Assembly: GCA_036639875.1 (NCBI GenBank)
Contig: JAVWHX010000002.1
Span: 40,352 to 104,351, forward strand
Reading direction: 5' to 3'
Length of the DNA: 64,000 nucleotides
Origin: JAVWHX01 sp036639875
GTDB lineage: Bacteria; Bacillota_I; Bacilli_A; Erysipelotrichales; Coprobacillaceae
Each line of letters begins with the position of its first letter. The first letter of the stretch is position 1. Under the pieces are notes generated by a model that was not told the origin of the DNA, made no database searches, and saw only the letters and a list, made by a program, of their open reading frames with translations. Of the stretch, positions 23,680-33,043 are shown one piece after another. A program made the position numbers and the translations under genes.

Positions 23680-26589
23680 ATGAATGATTTATTAGAGAGA
23701 TTAAAAATGTATGAGCCTTTATTTAATCAATGGTCTGTTGATTTTATAGCTATGACTTATGATGATATGGCATGGGTATACCTAGTCAATAATCAATCTT
23801 ATGAAAAAGAATATGCTTTAATGAAGGTTAAAACAATTCATTGTGATGAACAAATGGTAGAAAAACGTGTCTATGACTTAATGGTAAAGTATGATGTTAA
23901 TACTTTTCCTAAGTTAGATAACTCACCATATTCTCAAGAAGAACATTATTATGTAGAAGAAAATAATCAAGTTATAGGTGTTGATGTTTGTTTACTGTCA
24001 ACAATAAATGAACTTCATGACGATGAAATATCTTCTTCACAAGAAGAGGTGTTTCAACTTGCTTTGATGTATATGAATGGTAGAGAACGTGTTCAAGATG
24101 AATACAAAGCTTTTGAATTGTATGAAATTGGAGCAAAGTATAATCATGCGAAATCAATTTGTTCATTAGGCTATATGTATGAAATTGGATTAGCTGTTGA
24201 AATGGATAAAACAAAAGCTCTTGATATGTATCACCAAGCAGCTGATTTAGATGATGAGATAGCAGCGTGTAATTATGCATTTTGTTGTTATGAAGGTATT
24301 GGTTGCGAGATGAATGAAGATCAAGCCTTTGAGTACTTTGAAAAAGCAGCATTAAAAGGACTTCCAAGAGCAATGTTCTATTTAGGGGAATGTTATTGTT
24401 TTGGTAGAGGTGTAGATAAGGATGAAGTGAAAGCTATGTCCTATTATAAGCAAGCTGCTGACCATGGCTTTGCTCATGCGAAGTATAGTGTTGGGTATTG
24501 TTATGAATATGGAATTGGTGTTTCACAGGATTATCATGAGGCCTATATCTGGTATCAAGAAGCTGCTAATGATGGCTTGGAAATGGCTCAATTACAACTT
24601 GGTTATTTTTACGAAGTTGGTGAGGGTGTTGAAAAAGATGAAGATTTAGCTTTCTATTGGTATCAGCAAGCATCACATCTCAACTATCCACCTGCTCATT
24701 GTTATCTTGCATACTGTTACGAGACAGGAATAGGGACACAAATGGATTTAGAAAAAGCCAAAGAATTGTATCTATTAAGCGCAAATATGGGATATCCACG
24801 TGCAATGATGAGTTATGGTAAAATGATTGAAGATGAAAATATGCCACTAGCATTAGAGTATTTAAAAAGAAGTGCTGATGCTTCTTATGTCTATGCAATG
24901 TGTAAATATTCTTATTATCTAGAAAATGGAATAGGTTGTGAAAGAGATGAAAAACAAGCTTTTGAATATTGTTTAAAGGCAAGCTATCAAGAAGATGCAT
25001 CTGCTTATTGTACTTTAGGATATTATTATGAAAATGGAATTGGCTGTGAAAAAGATGTAGTTAAAGCTATTGAATATTACCAAAAAGCAGCAGATGGTGG
25101 TAGCCAAAGAGGAATGACAAATCTAGGCTATTGTTATGAAGTTGGGATTGGTACAGAGATAGATAAAAAGAAATCTTTTGAGATTTATATGGAAGCAGCT
25201 AACTTAGGGTATGATATTGCACAATGTAATGTTGGTTATTGTTATGAAGTTGGTATTGGTGTTGAAAAAGATAAAGAAAAAGCAATGGAGTATTATAATT
25301 TATCGGCATTACAAGATAATCCACGAGCAAGTTGTAATTTAGGATATTTACATGAATGTGATGGGAATTATGAAAAAGCTTATGAGTATTATCAAAAGGC
25401 TGCTGAAACACAGTATCCAAGAGCTTTAACGAATTTAGGGTACTTTTATGAAGATGGTATTTATGTAGAAGAAGATAAATCAAAAGCTGTTGAGTTATAT
25501 CGTCAAGCTGGTGAATTGGGTGATGAAGCAGCACTTTGTAATTTGGGCTATTGTTATGAAATAGGAATTGGAATTGAACAGAATGATGATCAAGCCTTGT
25601 ATTATTATGAAAAATCAGCAAAGTATAATTATCCAAGAGCTCTTACGAATATTGGTTTGTTCTATGAGTTTGGAAAAAGTGTTGGCGTAGATTATGGAAA
25701 GGCTATGGATTATTATCGACGTGCTGCTGAACTTGAGTATGCTCCTGCGCTATGTAATTTAGGATGCTGTTATGAGGATGGGATAGGGATTGAAATTGAT
25801 CTAGAAAAAGCTTTCCATTATTATCAAGCTGCCGCTTCACAAAATTATCCTAGAGGATTGTGTAATGTTGGGCGTTTCTATAATTATGGAATTGCTGTTG
25901 AACAGAATTATGAAACTGCTAAAAAATATTATGAATCTTCTTATGAAAAAGGATATACAGATGCTGGCGTAGCCTTGGGTTATCTTTATGAAGAAGGCGA
26001 TGGAGTTGAAAAAGATACTGAAAAATCAATGAAGTTATTTGAAGAAGGTGTTTCAAATCAGTCTCCTAGAGCTTGTTACCATATGGGATGCTTATATCGT
26101 GATGGAAACATTGTTGAGAAAGATACATTAAAAGCCATTGAATATTATCTCAAAGGTGTAGAATTAGATCATGCTTATTGTATGTATAACATTGCAACAC
26201 TTTATGATTTTGAAGCTGATGAGCAATATCGAGATATCGATAAAGCTGTTCAATATTATCAAATGGCAGCTGAGCGTGGTCATCATGGTGCGATGAATAA
26301 CTTAGGTGTTTGTTATAAAGAAGGAACAGGGGTTAAGCTTGATTTTGATAAGGCGTTTGAATTGTTTATAGCGGCATCGAAGGGTAATGATATTTATTCT
26401 TATATTAATCTTGCGAGATGTTATTTGTTTGGTCAGGGAACTGATATCAATTTAGAAAAAGCAAATGAATGGTGTCAAAAAGCAGTTGCTGAAGAAGTTG
26501 ATGGAGCAACTGATTTAATGAATCAAATTCAATTGAAAATTAACAAGAAAAAGACTAAGTTTTCAATCTTTTCTAAGCGAAAAAAATAA
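23680..26589 (+). CDS. Giant Sel1-like repeat protein
   Basis: 969 residues. An N-terminal region of about 120 residues (no family recognised) is followed by about 23 consecutive Sel1-like repeats of roughly 36 residues (about 121-945), each with the pattern LGYCYE-GIGVE-D-KA-EYYQKAA. These should stack as an alpha-solenoid for protein-protein contacts. A basic tail (KINKKKTKFSIFSKRKK) ends the protein. No signal peptide or membrane helix, so probably cytoplasmic. The start at 23680 follows GGGGAG; upstream codons lie in the terminator. Its neighbour is a two-component system, but they are separated by a terminator. A scaffold or signalling role is inferred from the fold. Confidence 0.9.
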   Translation: MNDLLERLKMYEPLFNQWSVDFIAMTYDDMAWVYLVNNQSYEKEYALMKVKTIHCDEQMVEKRVYDLMVKYDVNTFPKLDNSPYSQEEHYYVEENNQVIGVDVCLLSTINELHDDEISSSQEEVFQLALMYMNGRERVQDEYKAFELYEIGAKYNHAKSICSLGYMYEIGLAVEMDKTKALDMYHQAADLDDEIAACNYAFCCYEGIGCEMNEDQAFEYFEKAALKGLPRAMFYLGECYCFGRGVDKDEVKAMSYYKQAADHGFAHAKYSVGYCYEYGIGVSQDYHEAYIWYQEAANDGLEMAQLQLGYFYEVGEGVEKDEDLAFYWYQQASHLNYPPAHCYLAYCYETGIGTQMDLEKAKELYLLSANMGYPRAMMSYGKMIEDENMPLALEYLKRSADASYVYAMCKYSYYLENGIGCERDEKQAFEYCLKASYQEDASAYCTLGYYYENGIGCEKDVVKAIEYYQKAADGGSQRGMTNLGYCYEVGIGTEIDKKKSFEIYMEAANLGYDIAQCNVGYCYEVGIGVEKDKEKAMEYYNLSALQDNPRASCNLGYLHECDGNYEKAYEYYQKAAETQYPRALTNLGYFYEDGIYVEEDKSKAVELYRQAGELGDEAALCNLGYCYEIGIGIEQNDDQALYYYEKSAKYNYPRALTNIGLFYEFGKSVGVDYGKAMDYYRRAAELEYAPALCNLGCCYEDGIGIEIDLEKAFHYYQAAASQNYPRGLCNVGRFYNYGIAVEQNYETAKKYYESSYEKGYTDAGVALGYLYEEGDGVEKDTEKSMKLFEEGVSNQSPRACYHMGCLYRDGNIVEKDTLKAIEYYLKGVELDHAYCMYNIATLYDFEADEQYRDIDKAVQYYQMAAERGHHGAMNNLGVCYKEGTGVKLDFDKAFELFIAASKGNDIYSYINLARCYLFGQGTDINLEKANEWCQKAVAEEVDGATDLMNQIQLKINKKKTKFSIFSKRKK

Positions 26590-26593
26590 TCAT

Positions 26594-26640
26594 AAAAGAA
26601 ATTCTTATTTATTTGTAATATATAGGAATTTCTTTTTATT
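26594..26640 (+). terminator. Sel1-protein terminator
   Basis: AGAAATTCTTAT paired with ATAGGAATTTCT around a 13-nt loop, followed by a T-run. Confidence 0.8.
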
Positions 26641-26642
26641 TA

Positions 26643-26651
26643 TGATATAAT
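26643..26651 (+). promoter_or_regulatory. Extended -10 promoter of the two-component operon
   Basis: TGATATAAT, a perfect extended -10, 27 bp before the response-regulator start; no good -35 is seen. Confidence 0.5.
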
Positions 26652-26677
26652 TACAAAATGAATTGGGGTGGATAATA

Positions 26678-27352
26678 ATGAAATCAAAAATACTAATAGT
26701 AGATGATGAAGAACATATTAGAGAGTTGATTCGCTTTTATTTAGATAAAGAAGGTTTTTCTATATTAGAAGCAGCAAATGGTGAAGAAGCTTTAGAAATA
26801 TTGGAAAATGAGTATATTGATCTTGCAATTGTTGATATTATGATGCCAGTTATGAATGGTTTTGATCTTGTTGAAGAGATGCGAACTTTTAAAGATATAC
26901 CTGTTATTATGTTGACTGCTAAATCTCAATCTTCAGATAAACTAAGAGGTTTTTCTTTGGGTATTGATGATTATGTTACTAAGCCTTTTGATCCAGAAGA
27001 GTTATTAGCAAGAGTGAAAACAATATTAAAACGTTATAGTATTAATAGTCAAAATATTGTACAAATTCATGATGTTGTTTTTGATGGAGATAAATATGAA
27101 ATTAGATATTTAGAAGAAACGCTTCATTTACCACTTAAACAATTTGAATTAGCCTTTGAATTAGCTAAAAATCCTAATCAAATTTTTACAAGAGAACAAT
27201 TGATTGAAAAGATTTGGGGTATGGATTATGATGGCTTTGATAGAACTGTAGATGTTCATGTTAAACGTATTCGTGAAAATCTTGGTCATTTACCTGGATT
27301 TAAGGTTGTGACTGTTAGAGGGCTTGGATATAAGATTGAGGTTGAAGGATGA
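26678..27352 (+). CDS. OmpR/PhoB-family response regulator
   Basis: 224 residues. The receiver domain has the acidic pair near DDEEH, the phospho-acceptor Asp53 in IVDIMMP, the T in MLTAKS and Lys102 in TKPFDPEEL. The C-terminal winged helix (about 128-222) includes FDRTVDVHVKRIREN and TVRGLGYKIE. The start at 26678 follows GGGGTGG. Its stop overlaps the kinase start by ATGA, so the pair is translationally coupled. Cognate signal and target genes unknown; the Sel1 gene just upstream is a candidate only by position. Confidence 0.95.
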   Translation: MKSKILIVDDEEHIRELIRFYLDKEGFSILEAANGEEALEILENEYIDLAIVDIMMPVMNGFDLVEEMRTFKDIPVIMLTAKSQSSDKLRGFSLGIDDYVTKPFDPEELLARVKTILKRYSINSQNIVQIHDVVFDGDKYEIRYLEETLHLPLKQFELAFELAKNPNQIFTREQLIEKIWGMDYDGFDRTVDVHVKRIRENLGHLPGFKVVTVRGLGYKIEVEG

Positions 27353-28746
27353 AATCGATTTATGGTAAATTGATTCTTGGGTTTATGGCAAGTATTTTGT
27401 TTAGTTTTTCGATTGCGGGATATTTTTCAGTGCGAAAGAATTCTGAAGAGATGGGGAGATTAGCATTAGAGGAATTAGAGAGTTCTTCTGAACATATTGC
27501 CAATCTTTTACAATTGATTAACGAAGATGATATACCGAGAATACTAAGAGGATATTCTGAAACTTCTGAAATGAGTTTTTTTATTGAAACTGATGGTGTT
27601 AAGGAAGTTTATGGTAAGATTGCTGGTCAGTTGTTAAGTGATAGTGAACATAAACAGTTGTTAGCGAATGTTGGTGAATGTGTAGAACTAAAGGATTCAA
27701 CGGTTAGAAAACTTGCAAAATCATATGAAATAGATGGTAAGGATTATATTATCTTTGTTCAAAAAGATGTTGGAAAAAGAGAAATGATTTTTATTGATTC
27801 GGCATTGATTGCGGTATTTTGTATGTTGATTGCTGGAAGCATTACATTCCTTGTTATTGCAGATATTATTGTAAAACCTATTTCGCGTTTGAATAAGGCG
27901 ACAAATGAACTTTCTAAAGGAAATTATCGAGTAAGGGTTAATTATACTGGGAATGATGAGATTGCACGTTTGAATCGTAGTTTTAACTTAATGGCGCAAC
28001 AACTTGCTAAACAAGAGGAGACGAGGCAACAATTTATTTCTGATGTTTCTCATGAGTTCCAAACACCATTAACAGCTATTCAAGGCTTTGCTACAATCTT
28101 AAAGAATGAAAAGCTAAAAGATGAACAAAGAGAAAAATATGCAGATATTATTGTTTTTCATAGTAAACGTTTATCAACGCTTTCTAAAAACATGTTACAA
28201 TTAACTATCTTAGAAGGTGAAGATATAAAACTTGAGTTAACTGAGTTTTCATTAACTGAACAAATTAAACGAGTAGTTGAAACACAACTTAGTCTTGCTT
28301 TAAGTAAAGAAATTGAAATTGAGTTAAACTTACCTAAAAATGATATTGTAATAGAAGCAGATGAAGCAAGATTAGAACAAGTTTGGATTAATCTTGTTAA
28401 TAATGCTATTAAGTATACAAATGAAAATGGTGTTGTGACTATAGATGTTAAAAAAACAACCAAAGAAATTGAAGTCAGTATTGAAGATACTGGTGTTGGA
28501 ATGAGTAAAGAAGCAATTTCACATATCTTTGAAAGATTTTATCGTCAAGATAAATCTAGAAGTGTGGAAGGTAATGGTTTAGGTTTATCTATTGTAAAAA
28601 GAATTGTTGATTTACATAATGGAAATATTGATGTAAGGTCTAGAGAAGATGGAGGAAGTACATTTACTGTACGATTACCTCAAGCTCGTTCTTTCCATAT
28701 TTCTGATAAATTAAACGTGATAAAAAAAGACAAAGAGAATCGATAA
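27349..28746 (+). CDS. Membrane sensor histidine kinase
   Basis: 465 residues. TM1 about 7-27, an extracytoplasmic sensor of about 115 residues, TM2 about 147-172, a HAMP domain (about 170-222), HisKA with phospho-acceptor His235 in SDVSHEFQTPL (Phe-Gln where Leu-Arg is usual), and HATPase_c with N-box NLVNNAIKYT, G1 DTGVGMS and G2 GNGLGLSIVKRI. It phosphorylates the response regulator encoded just upstream. smc follows after 18 bp without a terminator, so the SMC block may be partly read from this operon. Confidence 0.95.
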   Translation: MKSIYGKLILGFMASILFSFSIAGYFSVRKNSEEMGRLALEELESSSEHIANLLQLINEDDIPRILRGYSETSEMSFFIETDGVKEVYGKIAGQLLSDSEHKQLLANVGECVELKDSTVRKLAKSYEIDGKDYIIFVQKDVGKREMIFIDSALIAVFCMLIAGSITFLVIADIIVKPISRLNKATNELSKGNYRVRVNYTGNDEIARLNRSFNLMAQQLAKQEETRQQFISDVSHEFQTPLTAIQGFATILKNEKLKDEQREKYADIIVFHSKRLSTLSKNMLQLTILEGEDIKLELTEFSLTEQIKRVVETQLSLALSKEIEIELNLPKNDIVIEADEARLEQVWINLVNNAIKYTNENGVVTIDVKKTTKEIEVSIEDTGVGMSKEAISHIFERFYRQDKSRSVEGNGLGLSIVKRIVDLHNGNIDVRSREDGGSTFTVRLPQARSFHISDKLNVIKKDKENR

Positions 28747-28764
28747 AAGAAGGGGTTTTGATCT

Positions 28765-31710
28765 ATGCATTTAAAAAGAATTGAAATACATGGTTTTAAA
28801 TCATTTGCTGATAAATCAGTTATTGAATTTATGCCTGGAATAACTGGAATTGTTGGACCAAATGGTTGTGGAAAATCAAATATAAGTGATGCAGTAAGAT
28901 GGGTTTTAGGAGAACAATCTGTAAAGTCATTACGTGGATCTAACATGGCTGATGTTATTTTTGCAGGTAGTGAAGATAGAAAACCACAAAATGTTGCTGA
29001 AGTGACTTTGGTTTTTGATAATGAAGATCGTTTTATGACTTTTGATTATAATGAAGTTGAAATTACGAGACGTCTTTATCGTCAAAATAATGAAGCTGAA
29101 TATTTGATTAATAAAGAACCATGCCGTTTAAAAGATATTGTTGATTTGATTATGGATACTGGTCTTGGAAGAGATTCTTTGTCAATTATATCGCAAGGAA
29201 ATATTTCTAGTTTTGCTGATAGTAAGCCAGAGGAAAGAAGAGCAATGTTTGAAGAAGCTGCTGGTGTAGCTAAATATAAAAAGCGTAAATTAGAATCTAT
29301 TCGTAAGTTAGAAAGAACGAAGGAAAATCTTGATCGTGTTGAAGATATTTGTTTAGAACTTGAAAAACAAATTGCACCATTAAGAAGACAAAAAGAAAAA
29401 GCTGAGATTTATTTAGAGTTAAAAGATCAATTACAAGCTATTGAAGTGAGTGTATTGGTTAAAGAAATAGAAAATTTATCTGGTTCTTTAAAAGAATTGA
29501 ATGAATCTTTGGATGCATTGGATAAAGAAAAAGTAACGATTGATGGTCAAGTTATTTTAAATGAACAACAAAATGAAACATTAAAGAAAAAGATGTTTGA
29601 TTTAGATCAAGAAGTTAATGGTTTACAAGGACAACTTTTGGTGGCTATGAATAATGTTAATGAATTAGAGACACAAAAGGTTGAGATTGATACAAATCGT
29701 AAACATATTTTAGAGAATACAAATAAAGAAGATTTGGTTGCTCGTATTGATCAAATGAAAGCTATTCTACAAGATGCGGTTAATGAATATAATGATCGTG
29801 TTGAACGATATAAAGAAACCAAAGAAGAAAAGATGGATTTAGAGGCTTCTCAAGAGAGAAATCGTAATGAGATGGTTGCTTTAAGACAAGAAATTGAAAC
29901 ACTTAATTTACAGTTACATAATAATCGTAATCGTAAAGAACAATTAATTGATATTGTTGAAAATAAGTCTCAATATAGTTATGGAGTTCGTTCACTTATG
30001 CAAGCGAAAGAGTCTTTAATGGGAATTGTTGGGGTTTTAGGTGATTTGATTGAAACAGAACCTGAATATGAGACGGCTTTATCTACGGCTTTAGGAAATG
30101 CTGTGCAATTTGTTGTGACAAAGAGTGATGAAGATGCTAGAGAAGCAATTAAGTTTTTAAAGGATAATAAATCTGGTAGAGCTACTTTTCTACCTGTGAA
30201 TACAATGCAAGCTAGAAGTGTTAGGGATGAGCATATTGTATTATGTCAATCTTTAAAAGGTTATTTAGGGACAATGAGTGACTTTGTAAAAACAAGTGCT
30301 AGTATTGATAGTGTTGTTTCTAATCAATTGGGTAATGTTATTTTGGTTGATAGTTTAGAGAATGCTTCGGCTTTATCAAGAGCGACTTTTGCTCGTTATA
30401 AAGTGGTGACTCTTGATGGTGAAGTGATTAATGTTGGGGGTTCTTTAACGGGTGGTAGTTATAAAAATCAATCATCTAATTTTGCGAGTAAACGTGAATT
30501 AGAAATGATCAGTGAAACGATTACAAATCAAGAAAAAGAAATAAGTTTAAAGAAAACAAAATTGAATGATTTGGATAATTTAGCGAGAGAGATATCTCAT
30601 AATTTACTTCAAAAACAAATGTCTTTTGCAAAACTTGAAGTTGTTGTTACAAATAAAAAGAGTGATCTTCAAGTTGCAAAGAGTGAGTATGAAAGTTTAA
30701 CACATAAGAGTGTTGAGTTATCTGAGATGGAAAGTGGTTCACAAGATAATCAATTGATTAATGAGTTAAATGAAGCAAAAAAGAACAGAGATAGATTAAC
30801 GGAATCTATTCAAGCAAAACGTGAATTACGTATGAGTTTTGTTAATGAGAATGATAAGATTGAAGATGCATTACGTCAATCACGTTCTCATTTAAGAGAA
30901 ATTCAATCAGAAATGACTCAAAAACAAATTGCTAAGGCAAAACAAGAAACAGAAGTTTCTAATTATCTTATGCGTTTAAATGATGAGTATAAGATGACTT
31001 ATGAGTTTGCTAAGGAAGAACTTGCAACGGATATTGTTATGGAAGATGCTAAGGAAACAGTTCGTACTTTAAGACATAAGATTGATTCGCTAGGAAATGT
31101 TAATTTACAAGCGATTGAAGATTATGCTGAAGTGTCTACACGTTATGAAACATTGAATACACAACGCTTAGATTTGATTTCTGCTCAAGATAGTATTTTA
31201 AAAGCGATTGATGAAATGGATGAAATTATGGTTGTCCGTTTTAGTGAGACGTTTGAAAAGATTAATAAAGAATTTAATATTGTCTTTAGAAATTTATTTG
31301 GTGGTGGACGTGCTGAGTTAAAGTTTACTGATCCGGATAACATTCTAGAAACTGGGGTTGATATTGATGTTCAACCACCAGGTAAGTCAGTTCAAAATAT
31401 TACTTTATTCTCCGGGGGAGAAAAAGCACTGATTGCGATTTCATGTTTATTTGCAATTTTACGTGTACGTCCTGTCCCAATGTGTATACTAGATGAAGTA
31501 GAAGCAGCGTTAGATGTTGCGAATGTTGATAGATTTGCTAAGTATTTAAGAGAGTTTTCTAAAGAAACACAATTTATTGTTGTGACTCATAGAGAAGGTA
31601 CTATGGAAGAATGTGATCTTTTATATGGGGCGACAATGCAACAAAAAGGTGTGACAAAATTAGTGAGTGTAAAATTAAAAGATGCTATTGATTTAGCACA
31701 AGCGGTATAA
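28765..31710 (+). CDS. smc: Chromosome segregation ATPase SMC (short-arm form)
   Basis: 981 residues, against about 1190 in Bacillus. N-head with Walker A GPNGCGKSN (about 32-40), coiled coil, hinge (about 410-560, beginning GIVGVLGDLIETEP, with the GGSLTGGS motif near its end), returning coil, and C-head with LFSGGEKALIAISC and Walker B CILDEVEAALD. Head and hinge are complete, so the missing length (about 90 residues per arm) is all in the coiled coils. SMC forms a ring with ScpAB for chromosome compaction. The gene heads the conserved smc-ftsY-ylxM-ffh block; rnc, its usual upstream neighbour, is absent here. Confidence 0.96.
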   Translation: MHLKRIEIHGFKSFADKSVIEFMPGITGIVGPNGCGKSNISDAVRWVLGEQSVKSLRGSNMADVIFAGSEDRKPQNVAEVTLVFDNEDRFMTFDYNEVEITRRLYRQNNEAEYLINKEPCRLKDIVDLIMDTGLGRDSLSIISQGNISSFADSKPEERRAMFEEAAGVAKYKKRKLESIRKLERTKENLDRVEDICLELEKQIAPLRRQKEKAEIYLELKDQLQAIEVSVLVKEIENLSGSLKELNESLDALDKEKVTIDGQVILNEQQNETLKKKMFDLDQEVNGLQGQLLVAMNNVNELETQKVEIDTNRKHILENTNKEDLVARIDQMKAILQDAVNEYNDRVERYKETKEEKMDLEASQERNRNEMVALRQEIETLNLQLHNNRNRKEQLIDIVENKSQYSYGVRSLMQAKESLMGIVGVLGDLIETEPEYETALSTALGNAVQFVVTKSDEDAREAIKFLKDNKSGRATFLPVNTMQARSVRDEHIVLCQSLKGYLGTMSDFVKTSASIDSVVSNQLGNVILVDSLENASALSRATFARYKVVTLDGEVINVGGSLTGGSYKNQSSNFASKRELEMISETITNQEKEISLKKTKLNDLDNLAREISHNLLQKQMSFAKLEVVVTNKKSDLQVAKSEYESLTHKSVELSEMESGSQDNQLINELNEAKKNRDRLTESIQAKRELRMSFVNENDKIEDALRQSRSHLREIQSEMTQKQIAKAKQETEVSNYLMRLNDEYKMTYEFAKEELATDIVMEDAKETVRTLRHKIDSLGNVNLQAIEDYAEVSTRYETLNTQRLDLISAQDSILKAIDEMDEIMVVRFSETFEKINKEFNIVFRNLFGGGRAELKFTDPDNILETGVDIDVQPPGKSVQNITLFSGGEKALIAISCLFAILRVRPVPMCILDEVEAALDVANVDRFAKYLREFSKETQFIVVTHREGTMEECDLLYGATMQQKGVTKLVSVKLKDAIDLAQAV

Positions 31711-31720
31711 GGAGGCTATC

Positions 31721-32701
31721 ATGGGATTTTTTAGTAAGATAAAAGAAACAATTGTAGGAAGATCAGCAAAACAAAATGATAAGTATGTTGCTGGTTTAGA
31801 TAAATCAAGTTCTTCTTTTTCTGATAAAATCAATGAATTGGCTGCTCGTTATAGAGAGTTGGATGATGATTATTTTGAGGAATTAGAAAACATCTTAATT
31901 ATGAGTGATGTTGGTGTTTCAATGGTTATGACAATCATTGATGAAATAAAAAAAGAAGTTCGTTTACAAAATATCAAAGATCCACAAAAGATTAATGATA
32001 TTATTGTTGATAAGATGTTTGTCATTTATGCTAATGATTCTTATATGACAACAAAGATTAATTATGCTAAAGATGATTTAACTGTTATCTTGATGGTAGG
32101 AGTTAATGGTGCTGGTAAAACAACAACAATTGCTAAACTTGCCCATATGATGGCTAAGGATGGTAAAAGTGTTATGGTAGCGGCTGGCGATACTTTTAGA
32201 GCTGGTGCGATTGATCAACTTGCAGTATGGGCTGATAGATTAGGCATTGAATGTATTAAAGGTAAAGAGGGTGGAGATCCTTCAGCGGTTGTTTTTGATG
32301 CATTGAATCAAGCCAAAGAAAAAGGTGCTGATGTGCTTATTTGTGATACTGCTGGACGTCTACAAAACAAAGTGAATTTAATGAATGAACTTGAAAAGAT
32401 GAATCGTATTATTAAACGAGTTGTGCCACAAGGACCACAAGAAACTTTGTTGGTCATTGATGCAACAACTGGTCAAAATGGTGTTTCTCAAGCATCAGAG
32501 TTCTCTAAAATCACTGATATTACAGGGATTGTTTTAACAAAGATGGATGGAACTGCTAAGGGTGGTATCGTTTTATCAATTAAAGATACTTTGAATATTC
32601 CTGTTAAATTTATTGGGTTAGGTGAAACAATGGATGATTTACAAGAGTTTGATCTAGAACAATATATTTATGGTTTGTGTAAGAACTTGATGGAGGATTA
32701 A
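31721..32701 (+). CDS. ftsY: Signal recognition particle receptor FtsY
   Basis: 326 residues: the NG core only, with a very short N-terminal part instead of the acidic A domain of E. coli FtsY. The N domain is about 20-105. G domain motifs are GVNGAGKTTT, AAGDTFRAGAIDQL, DTAGRLQ and TKMDGTAKGG. It docks SRP-ribosome complexes at the membrane. The start is 10 bp after smc behind AAGGAGG; ylxM follows 1 bp after its stop, so these genes are read together. Confidence 0.97.
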   Translation: MGFFSKIKETIVGRSAKQNDKYVAGLDKSSSSFSDKINELAARYRELDDDYFEELENILIMSDVGVSMVMTIIDEIKKEVRLQNIKDPQKINDIIVDKMFVIYANDSYMTTKINYAKDDLTVILMVGVNGAGKTTTIAKLAHMMAKDGKSVMVAAGDTFRAGAIDQLAVWADRLGIECIKGKEGGDPSAVVFDALNQAKEKGADVLICDTAGRLQNKVNLMNELEKMNRIIKRVVPQGPQETLLVIDATTGQNGVSQASEFSKITDITGIVLTKMDGTAKGGIVLSIKDTLNIPVKFIGLGETMDDLQEFDLEQYIYGLCKNLMED

Positions 32702-32702
32702 G

Positions 32703-33032
32703 ATGGAATCAAGTTTAGAGAAAAAACAAAGAGTGAATCTTTTAATGGATTGTTATATTGATTTATTAACTGATAAGCAAAAAGATTATTTGATGTTGTA
32801 TTATGAAGAGGATTTATCTTTAGCTGAGATAGCTGATGATTTAAATGTAAGTCGTAATGCTGTATTTGATAATTTAAAGAGAGCTGTTAACTTGTTAGAG
32901 GATTATGAAAATAAATTACATTTGTTAGAGAAACATATTCAAAGAATGGAATTGATTGGTAAGATTGAACAAGAACAAGCTATTGATAAAAGTGAAATGA
33001 ATGATTATTTAGAAATGTTAAAGAATATATAG
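32703..33032 (+). CDS. ylxM: YlxM/p13-like SRP-associated helix-turn-helix protein
   Basis: 109-residue protein of the UPF0122 family. A sigma-70 region-4-like HTH (LSLAEIADDLNVSRNAVFDN, about residues 39-58) is followed by a helical C-terminal tail. Always found just before ffh; in streptococci and Bacillus it associates with the SRP and stimulates its GTPase cycle. It lies between ftsY and ffh with gaps of 1 and 11 bp, as expected. Confidence 0.93.
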   Translation: MESSLEKKQRVNLLMDCYIDLLTDKQKDYLMLYYEEDLSLAEIADDLNVSRNAVFDNLKRAVNLLEDYENKLHLLEKHIQRMELIGKIEQEQAIDKSEMNDYLEMLKNI

Positions 33033-33043
33033 GAGGGTAACTT

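Noticed and set aside
24680..25636. Long minus-strand open frames inside the Sel1 gene
   Set aside because: They arise from the repeated codon pattern of the Sel1 repeats (His/Leu/Asn-rich translations) and have no initiation signals.
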